Shown here piece by piece: positions 8,301 to 16,419 of a DNA stretch of 64,000 nucleotides. The notes beneath the pieces are model-generated. The model saw only the letters and a program-made list of their open reading frames with translations, searched no databases and was not told where the DNA came from. Numbering within the stretch: position 1 is the first letter of the stretch; every line of letters starts with the position of its first letter. The position numbers were made by a program, and so were the translations under genes. This DNA comes from Streptomyces werraensis (GTDB lineage: Bacteria > Actinomycetota > Actinomycetes > Streptomycetales > Streptomycetaceae), in the NCBI GenBank assembly GCA_014656175.1, contig BNBX01000004.1, positions 120,290-184,289 on the forward strand, given 5' to 3'.

Positions 8301-8882
8301 ATGAGCATCCAGTGGACGAGGAAGGTTCGCAGAGGGACGGTCGCCTTGACCGTCGCGGCCGGATTGGCCCTCGGCGTCGCCGGGTGCGGCGGAGGCAGCG
8401 ACGGTGAGGACGGGAAGCCGAAGGACTCGGCCTCTGCTTCCAAGGGAAACGGCCCGAACCCAAGTACGCAGGAGGGCCCCGACGAGACGCTGGCGGAGCT
8501 GCGCGGTGAAGGCGGCCTGACCCTCAAGATCACCTCTGCGGCGAGGGACGCAGGCGGCTTTGTCACGGTGAACGGGGAGATCAAGAACGACAGCTCCGAA
8601 CCGGCGCGCATCCCTGTTCAGGCGTCGGGCAACGAAACGGAGATCATTGCGCACGGGAGGTCACTCGGCGGCGCCACGCTCGTCGACAGCGCGAGCAAGA
8701 AGCGCTACTACGTCCTTCGGGACACCGAGGGGCGTCCGCTCACCACGACGAACATGCCGCGACTGAAGGCCGGCGAGTCGATCCCTGTGTTCATGCAGTT
8801 CCCAGCCCCGCCGACCGACTCGTCGGAGGTCACCTTTCAGTTGCCGACATTCGCCAGCGGCACCATCCAGATCTCTGGGTGA
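8301..8882 (+). CDS. putative lipoprotein in the Flp pilus operon
   Basis: A 193-residue protein with a type II signal peptide: basic N-terminus, hydrophobic stretch and lipobox GVAGC (cysteine at about residue 30), then a Gly/Asp/Ser-rich linker. The remaining region (LKITSAARDAGGFVTVNGEIKND) looks like a beta-sandwich extracytoplasmic domain resembling the DUF4352/FxLYD-type folds that measure changes relative to a free amino terminus, but I cannot place it in a named family. It sits between the TadG-like and OmpA genes with short gaps, so it is likely a surface-anchored pilus accessory. Confidence 0.7.
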   Translation: MSIQWTRKVRRGTVALTVAAGLALGVAGCGGGSDGEDGKPKDSASASKGNGPNPSTQEGPDETLAELRGEGGLTLKITSAARDAGGFVTVNGEIKNDSSEPARIPVQASGNETEIIAHGRSLGGATLVDSASKKRYYVLRDTEGRPLTTTNMPRLKAGESIPVFMQFPAPPTDSSEVTFQLPTFASGTIQISG

Positions 8883-8889
8883 GGCCGGG

Positions 8890-9504
8890 ATGACACACAC
8901 GCGCCTCCTCCTCATCGGCACGGTCACCACCCTGCTGGCCGTCGGCCCGGCCGCGGCCCGCGCCGACGACGGACCGAGCGTCCCGCCGGGCACGGAAGCC
9001 AGCGCTTCCGCGCCCGTGGAGCTGGACCCCAACGACCCCGACCTGAAACTCCCCGACGGGGCCACCCTCGCCGAGCCGAAGGTGCTGGACATCAAGTCCG
9101 TCGTCGAGGACCAGAGCGGGGACGAGCGCCGCGAGGACACGAACACGAGCGTGACGTTCGCCCTCCAGGCGGAGGTCCTCTTCGGCAAGGACAGCGCCAG
9201 GATCTCCGCGCAGGCGAGGGCCCGCATCTCCGTCATCGCGAACGAGATCAGGACGCAGAACGCGACCCGCATCCGCGTTTTCGGCTTCACGGACAACCTC
9301 GGCTCGTCCGCGCACGGCGACGTGCTGTCCCGCAAGCGGGCCAACGCGGTGCACGGCATCCTCGAGCAGGAGCTGAGCGACGCGAACATCACGTACGAGG
9401 TGCGCGGTTACGGCGAGGACTACCCGATCGCGGACAACTCGACGGAGGAGGGCAGGAAGAAGAACCGGCGGGTGGAGATCTCGTTCCCGCGAGGGGCGAA
9501 CTGA
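8890..9504 (+). CDS. secreted OmpA-family peptidoglycan-binding protein
   Basis: A 204-residue protein with a Sec signal peptide (cleavage near AAARA-DD, residues 25-27) and a C-terminal OmpA domain (about residues 80-200) with FGKDSARISAQARARISVIA, IRVFGFTDNLGSS, LSRKRANAVHGIL and NRRVEISF, the diaminopimelate/peptidoglycan-binding fold. Seven bases after the lipoprotein gene, it closes the pilus operon. It could anchor the pilus basal body to the wall of this Gram-positive cell. Confidence 0.88.
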   Translation: MTHTRLLLIGTVTTLLAVGPAAARADDGPSVPPGTEASASAPVELDPNDPDLKLPDGATLAEPKVLDIKSVVEDQSGDERREDTNTSVTFALQAEVLFGKDSARISAQARARISVIANEIRTQNATRIRVFGFTDNLGSSAHGDVLSRKRANAVHGILEQELSDANITYEVRGYGEDYPIADNSTEEGRKKNRRVEISFPRGAN

Positions 9505-9510
9505 GCGGGC

Positions 9511-9879
9511 TCAGCGGAGTTCACGCACCTCCACCACCACCCCGACGCCCAGCCCCCACCCCGCCATGGCCCCCGCCTCCGCCTCGACGACATGCCGCGC
9601 CCGGACACGCGGCCGCCCCAGGCGTCCGGGCGGCATGGTGCGCACGTCGAGGACGCGAAGCCGCCGGTCGAGGTAGGCGACGTCGATGGGCATGCGCATA
9701 CGGAAGGTGTGGATGCTGTTGGCGGGCGAAAGCAACAGGGCGCCTTCGAGGCTCTCCCGCCCGAGCAGTCCGCGTGTCCGCGCCCGATAGGAGGCCGCGA
9801 TCTCGAGCGGCACCCGGGCGCTGACGCCCCCGTCCTGCTTCCGCACGACCAACTCCCCACGCCCGTCCCGCCACCGCAC
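9511..9879 (-). CDS. DUF192 family protein
   Basis: A 122-residue protein with the DUF192 core: RTRGLLGRESLEGALLLSP, HTFRMRMPIDVAYLD and a C-terminal VVEAEAGAMAGWGLGVG. The family is small, beta-rich and of uncertain function, often next to Tad pilus genes in Streptomyces. I place the start at the GTG at 9879 because AGGGGAGG lies seven bases upstream; a longer frame to a GTG at 9960 exists but would run into the promoter of the divergent lipoprotein gene. It converges on the OmpA gene with 6 bases between. Confidence 0.8.
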   Translation of the reverse strand: MRWRDGRGELVVRKQDGGVSARVPLEIAASYRARTRGLLGRESLEGALLLSPANSIHTFRMRMPIDVAYLDRRLRVLDVRTMPPGRLGRPRVRARHVVEAEAGAMAGWGLGVGVVVEVRELR

Positions 9880-9925
9880 GACCGCGCCTCCCCTCACCCC
9901 GGCGAACGTACCCCGCGTCACTGGA

Positions 9926-9971
9926 TAACGTGACCCCACGAAAGCGACGCCTCGCCCCACCGGGAGCCTCC
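9926..9971 (+). promoter_or_regulatory. 5' region of lipoprotein gene A with -10 box and duplicated leader
   Basis: TAACGT (9926-9931) resembles an actinobacterial -10 box inside CTGGATAACGT. From about 9949 to 9971 the leader GACGCCTCGCCCCACCGGG plus a few bases is almost identical to the leader of the paralogous gene downstream (about 10767-10789), where the matching -10 is CTGGATAGCGT (10747-10752). The sequence GCCTCC/GCCGAC differs just before the start codon. Confidence 0.45.
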
Positions 9972-10613
9972 TTGAACCGCCGCACCGCCTTCCTCACGAC
10001 GCTCGCCGTGACCTCGGCCCTGACCTTGACCGCGTGCGGCAGCGACCAGCCCGACACGTCGGCGAAGGGCGGCGACAAGGCGACTGGTTCCACGGGGCGG
10101 ACCCCGGCGCCGTCGACCCCGGCCTCGGATGACCGGCCGGCCGTCGACCTGCCCAGCGACCTCTCCTACACCTTCGACTGGCCGAAGACCGGCGACAAGG
10201 AGAAGGACGCGGTCCTGGCCGACAGCGAGCAGTCCATCAAGGCGGTCGACCAGGCGATCGTGCACCAGAACCCCCGCGACAAGGCGTACCTCTTCTACTA
10301 CGAGGGTGAAGCCGCCGTTCAGACGAAGCAGTTCATCCAGGCGTACGTCGACGCCAAGGCGCGAGTCACCGGAAAGTACCGCTACTACAACCCCACGGTC
10401 CGAGTACGCGACAGCGGCTCGGCCTTGCTTGTCTACTGCGAGGACCAGAGCAAGGCGTTCGACATGTACCTCAAGGACCGGAAGGTCAACAGAACGCCCG
10501 TCACCGCCAACAGCTACGTGCTCTACACCACGCAACTGCGGAAGAACGACGAGGGCGTCTGGGTCGTCACCAAGCTGCTGTCCGAAAGGGGACACGACCA
10601 GTGCCGCCCCTGA
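9972..10613 (+). CDS. putative lipoprotein, tandem paralogue A
   Basis: A 213-residue protein starting at TTG 9972 (MNRRTAFLTTLAV). This choice matches the GTG start of its paralogue at 10794, which has the same leader DNA and the same MNRR start. Lipobox LTLTAC puts the lipid-modified Cys near residue 21; a disordered Gly/Thr/Pro linker follows, then a conserved domain with VDLPSDLSYTFDW, KEKDAVLADSEQSIKAVDQAI, YRYYNPTVRV and LVYCEDQSKAF. Two further cysteines probably pair outside the membrane. The family is restricted to actinomycetes and of unknown function. Confidence 0.8.
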   Translation: MNRRTAFLTTLAVTSALTLTACGSDQPDTSAKGGDKATGSTGRTPAPSTPASDDRPAVDLPSDLSYTFDWPKTGDKEKDAVLADSEQSIKAVDQAIVHQNPRDKAYLFYYEGEAAVQTKQFIQAYVDAKARVTGKYRYYNPTVRVRDSGSALLVYCEDQSKAFDMYLKDRKVNRTPVTANSYVLYTTQLRKNDEGVWVVTKLLSERGHDQCRP

Positions 10614-10793
10614 CCATGCGGCGCGTCTGTCGTCGCAGCGGGGAAGTGTCAAGTGCCAACGCTGACGTAGGGTTCCGCGTCCCAATTCGGTATTAGCTGT
10701 GTTGCAGTTGACCCAATCGCTCTGGTGTCGCACTGCGACCGCTGGATAGCGTTGGCCCGCTGATGTGACGCCTCGCCCCACCGGGAGCCGACT

Positions 10794-11453
10794 GTGAACC
10801 GCCGTCCCACCCTGCTCGCAGCGCTTGCGCTGACCGCCACCGCGGCGTTGACGCTGTCCGCGTGCGGAAGCGACGACGACAGTCCGTCCAAGGGTTCCGA
10901 CGAGATCGCCGGCGCCGACACAGGGGGTGGGAAGTCCGCGTCCCCGAGTCCATCGGCCGCAGCGCCCGCGGACCGACCCAAGATTGAGCTGCCACCGGAC
11001 CTCAAGCTGACCTTCGAGGGCGGCGAGACGGGAGACCCCGTCAAGGACGCGATCCTGGCTGACAGCGCGGAGCGGATGCGTGCCGTGGACGCCGCCATCA
11101 CGGGGACGGACCCCAAGGGCGAGGCCCTCGCCTTCTACAACACGGGCAAGGCCCTGGAAGCCGCGCTGAGCTGGGTCGCCCAGTTCGAGGAGGCCGGAGC
11201 CACCATGACGGGCGAGGCCCGCTACTACGACCGCAAGGTGACGCTCAAGAACAAGGACTCCGCGACGTTGGTCTTCTGCGCCGACGAGAGCAAGGGCTTC
11301 AGTAAGGACAAGAAGACCAACAAGATCCACAAGACGCCGGTCACGAAGAACAGCTACGTGCTGTACAACACGAGGCTCGACAAGAACGCTGAAGGCGTCT
11401 GGCAGACATCCCAGATCATCTCTACGAGGGGGGCGGCTCAATGCCAGCCGTAG
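10794..11453 (+). CDS. putative lipoprotein, tandem paralogue B
   Basis: A 219-residue lipoprotein (lipobox LTLSAC, Cys near residue 22) with the same domain as paralogue A: IELPPDLKLTFEG, DPVKDAILADSAERMRAVDAAI, ARYYDRKVTLKNKDSATLVFCADESKGF, TPVTKNSYVLYNTRLDKNAEGVW and a C-terminal Cys-x-Pro. The GTG at 10794 is preceded by the duplicated leader. It overlaps the next gene by 13 bases, so the pair of lipoproteins and the secreted protein downstream are probably co-expressed and may form one surface complex. Confidence 0.82.
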   Translation: MNRRPTLLAALALTATAALTLSACGSDDDSPSKGSDEIAGADTGGGKSASPSPSAAAPADRPKIELPPDLKLTFEGGETGDPVKDAILADSAERMRAVDAAITGTDPKGEALAFYNTGKALEAALSWVAQFEEAGATMTGEARYYDRKVTLKNKDSATLVFCADESKGFSKDKKTNKIHKTPVTKNSYVLYNTRLDKNAEGVWQTSQIISTRGAAQCQP

Positions 11454-12478
11454 CGAGGATCTCGGTGGGAGCGGCCCTCATGGCCGCGCTCACTGTGCTG
11501 GCCTCAAGTCCGACAGCACATGCCGACTTCGTGCCGGGCGGCAAGGGAACGGGCAGCGAAACGCAGGTCGACGGCGGCCAGGGCGACGGGACGATCTCGG
11601 CGTCGGCCGGTGTCGTCGTGTTCGACCGCTCGAAGAACGGATCCGGTCCGAAGGCCGGCCCCGTCACCTCCGCCACCACCTGGACTCCGCCCGCCTGCTA
11701 CTACGCGCCGAAGTACACCCCCGAGCAGCTTCAGAAGTATCTGGAGCCGATCTGGGAGGCGGGAAGTACAGGCCACGAGTGGGACCTCTCGCAGCGCAAG
11801 CGGTATGTCGAGGGCGAGCCCTACAAGGACTTCAACAAGGAGAAGACCGGGGAGGGCTACTGGTGGGACTCCTACGTCACACCGGGCCGCATCGGCGACC
11901 CTGGGGCGCTCGACTGCGACGAGCCCATTTTCTGGGTGGACAACAACGACGACCCGCCCGCCGACATCCCGCAGGCCATCACTCCGGAGATGCTGGCCCA
12001 GCTCGCCTACGCCGAGATCCGAGTGCCCTCGACCGAGGTGGAACTCGCTCCGGACGGCGCGACCAAGGTGAACCTGCCGACCTGGATGTGGCTGGACGGG
12101 GCGGACTTCAAGCCGGTCTCGGTCACGGCGTCCGTGCCGCTGCTGGGCATCCAGGCGACCACCACGGCCGAACCGCTCTCCGTGCGGATCGAACCGGGGA
12201 CGCCCGACGCGGAGACGTATCCGGCCTCCGGCGTCTGCGAGATCAACAACGGCCGCATCGGTGAGCCGTACGCCAAGGGCAAGGCGAACCGTACGCCGCC
12301 GTGCGGTGTGAAGTACCTGCGCTCTTCGGGCGACGACGCCTACAAGCTCCAGGCCACAGTCACCTGGAAGATCTACTGGACCGGCACCGGAGTCGCCGGC
12401 GAGCAGCGGCTCCCGGACGGCACGTTCGGCGGCGAGCAGGACGTCGTAGTCCAGGAGATCCAGGCCGTCAACCGATAG
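11441..12478 (+). CDS. secreted protein of unknown function
   Basis: A 345-residue protein with a Sec signal peptide (cleavage near TAHA-D, residues 25-28). The mature part is rich in Trp, Tyr and Pro (GYWWDSYVTPG, DEPIFWVDNNDDPP, PTWMWLDGADFKPVSV) and has a few conserved cysteines (ACYYAPKY, LDCDEP, VCEINNGRIG, PPCGVKY) suggesting disulfides. I recognise no catalytic motif. Homologous proteins in streptomycetes usually follow lipoprotein genes of the type seen here. The start overlaps the upstream gene and has GAGGGGGG upstream. Confidence 0.78.
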   Translation: MPAVARISVGAALMAALTVLASSPTAHADFVPGGKGTGSETQVDGGQGDGTISASAGVVVFDRSKNGSGPKAGPVTSATTWTPPACYYAPKYTPEQLQKYLEPIWEAGSTGHEWDLSQRKRYVEGEPYKDFNKEKTGEGYWWDSYVTPGRIGDPGALDCDEPIFWVDNNDDPPADIPQAITPEMLAQLAYAEIRVPSTEVELAPDGATKVNLPTWMWLDGADFKPVSVTASVPLLGIQATTTAEPLSVRIEPGTPDAETYPASGVCEINNGRIGEPYAKGKANRTPPCGVKYLRSSGDDAYKLQATVTWKIYWTGTGVAGEQRLPDGTFGGEQDVVVQEIQAVNR

Positions 12479-12496
12479 CCGGACGCGCACTGCTCC

Positions 12497-12528
12497 GCCC
12501 GCCCCGGCGATGGTTTGCCGGGGCGGGC
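12497..12528 (+). terminator. hairpin terminator after the secreted protein gene
   Basis: A perfect 12-bp stem (GCCCGCCCCGGC / GCCGGGGCGGGC) with loop GATGGTTT, 19 bases after the stop codon and 23 bases before the next gene. It lacks a T tract, as is usual for Streptomyces terminators. Confidence 0.65.
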
Positions 12529-12550
12529 CCCTGTGGGTAGGTACACCCGC

Positions 12551-13429
12551 ATGACGACGACACTCGGTGCTGTGTTCCGCCCCCAGCTCGCCCCCGAGCG
12601 GCTGCGCTCCGTCGTGCGTACCGCCGACGCCGCCGGGCTCGACGAGCTGTGGCTGTGGGAGGACTGCTTCCGGGAGGGCGGCATCTCCACCGGCGCCGCC
12701 GCCCTCGCGTGGAGCGAGCGTCTGCGCGTGGGCATCGGACTGCTGCCCGTCCCCCTGCGGAACGTCGCCGTCACCGCCATGGAGGCCGCCTCCCTGCACC
12801 GGATGTTCCCCGGCCGCCCGATCCTCGGCGTGGGGCACGGCGTGCAGGACTGGATGGGGCAGGTCGGCGCGCGCGTCGAGTCGCCCCTCACCCTGCTCCG
12901 CGAGCATCTCCTCGCCCTGCGCGCCCTGCTGGCCGGCGAGACGGTCACCTCCAAGGGGCGCTACGTCGCCCTCGACGACGTCACGCTCGACTGGCCCCCG
13001 CCCGGCCCCGCCGACGTCCTCGCCGGCGGCATGGGCCCCCGTACCGTACGGCTCACCGGGGAGGCCGCCGACGGCACCATCCTCACCGCCGACACCTCCG
13101 CCGACGGCGTCCGGCAGGCGTGCGGGCTGATCCGGGAGGGCCGCGTCGCGGCGGGGCGTGACCCGGACGGCCACCGGGTCGTCGTCTATCTGCTGACCGC
13201 GACCGGGGACGGGGCGCGGGAGCGGCTGGAGGCCGAGCTGGTCGCCGAGGGGCACGCCGCGGACACCGGCATCGGGGTGGCCGGGGACGCCCGCGCCGTC
13301 GCCGACGCCGTACGGCGGCTGGCCGAGGCGGGCGCCGGCACGGTCGTCCTCCAGCCCACCGGTGACGAACCCGACCCGGAGGGCTTCGTCCGCTTCGCGG
13401 CGGAGGAGGTACGGCCGCTCCTCGCATAG
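12551..13429 (+). CDS. LLM-class flavin-dependent oxidoreductase
   Basis: A 292-residue luciferase-like (beta/alpha)8 monooxygenase-type protein that would use FMN or F420. Seen: LDELWLWEDCFREGG, RLRVGIGLLPVPLRNVAVTAMEAASLHRMFPGR, LGVGHGVQDWMGQVG and LAGGMGPRTVRLTGEAADG, all characteristic positions of the superfamily. The substrate is unknown. It starts with MTTTLGAVFRPQ at ATG 12551; the longer open frame would invade the terminator hairpin. Single gene between a terminator and the methyltransferase gene. Confidence 0.88.
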   Translation: MTTTLGAVFRPQLAPERLRSVVRTADAAGLDELWLWEDCFREGGISTGAAALAWSERLRVGIGLLPVPLRNVAVTAMEAASLHRMFPGRPILGVGHGVQDWMGQVGARVESPLTLLREHLLALRALLAGETVTSKGRYVALDDVTLDWPPPGPADVLAGGMGPRTVRLTGEAADGTILTADTSADGVRQACGLIREGRVAAGRDPDGHRVVVYLLTATGDGARERLEAELVAEGHAADTGIGVAGDARAVADAVRRLAEAGAGTVVLQPTGDEPDPEGFVRFAAEEVRPLLA

Positions 13430-13495
13430 ACCGCCCTCGCGCGGCCGGCGGAAAAGCACGCGACGGACCGGTCCGTCCTCGGGCATCCTCGCCGC

Positions 13496-14320
13496 ATGAG
13501 CCGGCCGCAACCCCGCACCCAGACCCGTACGTTCGACGAACTCCTCGCCGAAGGCGCCTCCGTGCCCACCGAGGGGTGGGACTTCTCCTGGTTCGAGGGG
13601 CGCGCCACCGAGGCCCGGCCGTCCTGGGGGTACGCCACCACCGTCGCCGACAGGCTGGGCACGGTGGACGGGCCCGTGCTCGACGTCCAGACCGGCGGGG
13701 GAGAGGTCCTCGCGTTCGCCCTCGGCCGGGCGTCACGGCGGCCCCCGCTGGTCGCCGCCACCGAGGGCTGGCCGCCCAACGTCCGCAAGGCGGCGCACAC
13801 GCTCCGGCCGCACGGCGCCACCGTCGTCGCGGCGGCCGAGGACGCGCCGCTGCCCTTCGCCGACGCGTCCTTCTCCCTCGTCACCAGCCGGCACCCCGTC
13901 CGGCCGCACTGGCACGAGATCGCCCGGGTGCTCAAGCCCGGCGGCACCTACCTCGCCCAGCACGTCGGGCCCGCCAGCGCCTTCGAACTCGTCGAGTACT
14001 TCCTCGGCCCGCTGCCCGAGGAGAGCCGCACCGCGCGCGACCCCGAGCGGGAGCGGCGGGACGCCGAGACGGCCGGTCTCGAGGTCGTGGACCTGCGGGC
14101 CGAGCGGCTGCGCATGGAGTTCCACGACATCGCCGCCGTCGTGCACTTCCTGCGCAAGGTGATCTGGATGGTCCCCGGCTTCACGGTCGAGGCGTACCGG
14201 CCGCGGCTGCGGGAGCTGCACGAGCGGATCGGGGCCGAGGGGCCCTTCGTCGCCCACAGTTCACGGCACCTCGTCGAAGCCCGCAGGTCAGGGAGGCGCA
14301 CCGGAGGTCCACGCGCGTAG
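13496..14320 (+). CDS. class I SAM-dependent methyltransferase
   Basis: A 274-residue protein with a Rossmann methyltransferase core: motif I PVLDVQTGGGEVLAFA (about residues 60-75), acidic loop ATEGWPPNVRKAA, motif post I AEDAPLPFADASFSLVTSRHPV and the post-core HEIARVLKPGGTYLAQHVG. The N-terminal region (SWFEGRATEARPSWGY) is found in a Streptomyces group of small-molecule methyltransferases of unknown substrate. It follows the oxidoreductase gene in the same direction with 66 bases between. Confidence 0.85.
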   Translation: MSRPQPRTQTRTFDELLAEGASVPTEGWDFSWFEGRATEARPSWGYATTVADRLGTVDGPVLDVQTGGGEVLAFALGRASRRPPLVAATEGWPPNVRKAAHTLRPHGATVVAAAEDAPLPFADASFSLVTSRHPVRPHWHEIARVLKPGGTYLAQHVGPASAFELVEYFLGPLPEESRTARDPERERRDAETAGLEVVDLRAERLRMEFHDIAAVVHFLRKVIWMVPGFTVEAYRPRLRELHERIGAEGPFVAHSSRHLVEARRSGRRTGGPRA

Positions 14321-14744
14321 TTTCCGCATCGTTATGGGTGAAAGCTGGTTTCCGCGGCGGCGCATCGCTTAGGTTCGGACCAATTGATTCGCGCGAGCAA
14401 AGCTGCGCGGAAGGAGCACCGCGCAGTGGAGGGGGCTGCGCGGTGCCCCCACTCACCGGTCCTCGGCGTCCCGTCTCCGGGTCAAGCCGTGACCCGCTTC
14501 GGGGTCACCCGTCGGGGGGACGGCCGGAAGAGTGGCCGGAAAGGTGCAGGGTTGGTGTCACACCATGCACAGAGTCCCCTCAGTGCTCTTTCTTCGCGTG
14601 ATTTCGCCGGGTTCAGGCCACAAAACCCCCCTGAATCGGCCCCTCCGACGGCATCCGGGCGTCGCCGGACGGTTTCGGAGAGTAGTTGTGTCGCGCCGAT
14701 GCACGCGGCATCACTTACGAAGGGTTATGGTGGAAACCCCCCCT

Positions 14745-14787
14745 CGGGCCGGTCCGTCTCCCCCCCACGGACCGGCCCGTTTTTCTT
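14745..14787 (+). terminator. strong intrinsic terminator without an assigned gene
   Basis: A 13-bp perfect stem (CGGGCCGGTCCGT / ACGGACCGGCCCG), loop of nine mostly C bases, followed directly by TTTTTCTT. A canonical T-tract terminator is unusual in this GC-rich window and lies 425 bases beyond the methyltransferase stop, suggesting a separate short transcript ends here. Confidence 0.8.
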
Positions 14788-15111
14788 GCCCGCCGTCCGG
14801 CATCCTTCGTGCCCGCCCTCCGGCACGGCTCCCGTCGCGATCCGCCACTCCCTCGCCGCCCCGCGCGGCCCGCCGGCCACGGACGGCCCGGCCCCGATGC
14901 CCGGCCCCGTCCGTGCCGCGCAGACCCTGATTCTCGCGACGTTCGGAACCGGCGTCCCACTGACCGTCGCCGCCGGCGCCGGCGCGGGCGCCACCCTGCC
15001 GGGCGTCCCCGCAGCAGTGGTTCCGAGGCGGCGCGCAAACGGCGTGCCGCCGCAGCACAGCTGACAAAAGCACGCCAGACCGGACGTTGGGGACCCCCGC
15101 CCCGGCGGGGG

Positions 15112-15117
15112 TACGCT
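15112..15117 (+). promoter_or_regulatory. -10-like box upstream of the polyprenyl synthase gene
   Basis: GGGGGTACGCTTCGCC contains TACGCT, a common actinobacterial -10 form, right after a CCCCCGCC/GGCGGGGG stem. No clear -35 is visible 17 bases upstream. A transcript from here would have a leader of about 110 bases. Confidence 0.4.
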
Positions 15118-15235
15118 TCGCCTCTGGGGACCGCCATACGGGCAGGGACCGCCCGCGGCCGAGACCGGGCCGCTTGCCGCGCGACGCGGCGGGGTGCCGC
15201 GCCTGTCCGATCCGTACGGAGGGGCTGACGATCAC

Positions 15236-16009
15236 GTGAACCTGCGCGACAAGCTGCGGAGCCTGCTGGTCAGGCTGTACGCGCGCCGGGTGGAGGGCCA
15301 CCTGGACACCGCTCAGGTGCCGAAGCACATCGGCGTCATCATGGACGGCAACCGCCGCTGGGCGAAGGCCGCGGGTTCCAGCACGGTGCACGGCCACCGG
15401 GCCGGCGCCGAGAAGATCGAGGAGTTCCTCGGCTGGTGCTCCGAGACGGACGTCGAGGTGGTCACCCTGTGGCTGCTGTCGACGGACAACTTCGACCGGC
15501 CCAAGGAGGAACTGGTCCCGCTCCTCGGCATCATCGAGGACGTGGTCCGCACCCTCGCCGCCGACGGACGCTGGCGGGTGCACCACGTGGGCACCCTCGA
15601 CCTCCTGCCCTCCGGGATGCAGACGGTCCTGAAGGAAGCGGAAGCGGCCACGGCGCACGTCGACGGAATAGTCGTCAACGTCGCCATCGGGTACGGCGGA
15701 CGCCAGGAGATCGCCGACGCCGTGCGCTCCATGCTCCACGAGGCCCACGACAAGGGCATCCCGATGGACGAGCTCGCCGAGTCCGTGGACGTCGACATGA
15801 TCGGACGTCACCTCTACACCAAGGCGCAGCCCGACCCGGACCTCGTCATCCGCACGAGCGGCGAGCAGCGGCTGTCCGGATTCATGCTGTGGCAGACGGC
15901 CCATTCGGAGTACTACTTCTGCGAGGTCTTCTGGCCGGCCTTCCGCAAGGTGGACTTCCTGCGCGCGCTGCGCGACTACGCGGCCCGCCACCGTCGCTTC
16001 GGCGGCTGA
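15236..16009 (+). CDS. uppS: isoprenyl transferase (cis-prenyl diphosphate synthase, UppS family)
   Basis: A 257-residue enzyme that condenses isopentenyl diphosphate in cis onto an allylic primer to make the polyprenyl carrier used in wall synthesis. The signature [17 protein letters not shown] holds the catalytic Asp. Other conserved regions are [57 protein letters not shown] and [14 protein letters not shown]. The GTG at 15236 ([11 protein letters not shown]) has GGAGG 12-16 bases upstream; the longer frame adds residues not typical of the family. It stands alone, upstream of phoH by 410 bases. Confidence 0.93.
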   Translation: MNLRDKLRSLLVRLYARRVEGHLDTAQVPKHIGVIMDGNRRWAKAAGSSTVHGHRAGAEKIEEFLGWCSETDVEVVTLWLLSTDNFDRPKEELVPLLGIIEDVVRTLAADGRWRVHHVGTLDLLPSGMQTVLKEAEAATAHVDGIVVNVAIGYGGRQEIADAVRSMLHEAHDKGIPMDELAESVDVDMIGRHLYTKAQPDPDLVIRTSGEQRLSGFMLWQTAHSEYYFCEVFWPAFRKVDFLRALRDYAARHRRFGG

Positions 16010-16419
16010 GCGCCCGCACCCGCCTCCGCACCCCGCCTCCCGCCCCTCTTCTCCCGCACCCGCCGCGTCACCGCGTCACGACGGGGCGTCCCCGCATCAC
16101 CTCGCGCCATCCCGCGCCCCCCTTGTGTCACCAGGGGTCACGCACCGTTCACCTGCACGCCGTCACAGGCCGTGGCATGGCAGCGCTCGTTCGAGGGCAT
16201 AACTCAGTCAGGTCGACGCCCGAACCACGGGTGTCGGATCTCAGCGGACGGCACGGGAGCCGTCCGCCCGGGAGGCCCTTTGCACCAGCCCGACCGTGCG
16301 GTCACGGCACGGAAGAAGCGGCTAAGGGCCGGTTCTCGGCCCGTCGTGCATCGGGGCCGTCGACCGGTCCAGCTCCGCCTCGTCGCTCCCCGACCTCATC
16401 CGAGGGGGTTCGTCCTTCC
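16010..16419. other. 410-base intergenic region
   Basis: No protein gene, RNA gene or convincing terminator seen. The first 100 bases are C-rich. A CATAACTC motif near 16199 could be a weak -10 element for phoH, giving a leader of roughly 200 bases, but no matching -35 is visible. Confidence 0.35.

Larger units (their letters stand above)
14321..15235 (+). other. 915-base gene-free region with hairpins, an orphan terminator and a promoter
   Basis: No protein gene is convincing here: open frames are GC-driven and lack codon bias. Visible structure: an 11-bp perfect hairpin (14416-14446, GCACCGCGCAG / CTGCGCGGTGC) that may end the methyltransferase transcript; an imperfect hairpin around 14541-14567 (TGGTGT-C-ACACCA core); a small stem GGGTT/AACCC at 14722-14739 immediately before a strong intrinsic terminator (14745-14787); and a -10-like TACGCT at 15112-15117 for the polyprenyl synthase gene. 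The region 14450-14787 could encode a small RNA. Confidence 0.5.

Noticed and set aside
9880..9960. Longer N-terminus for the DUF192 protein (GTG 9960)
   Set aside because: It would be encoded by the promoter and leader of the divergent lipoprotein gene, and a better ribosome-binding sequence precedes GTG 9879.
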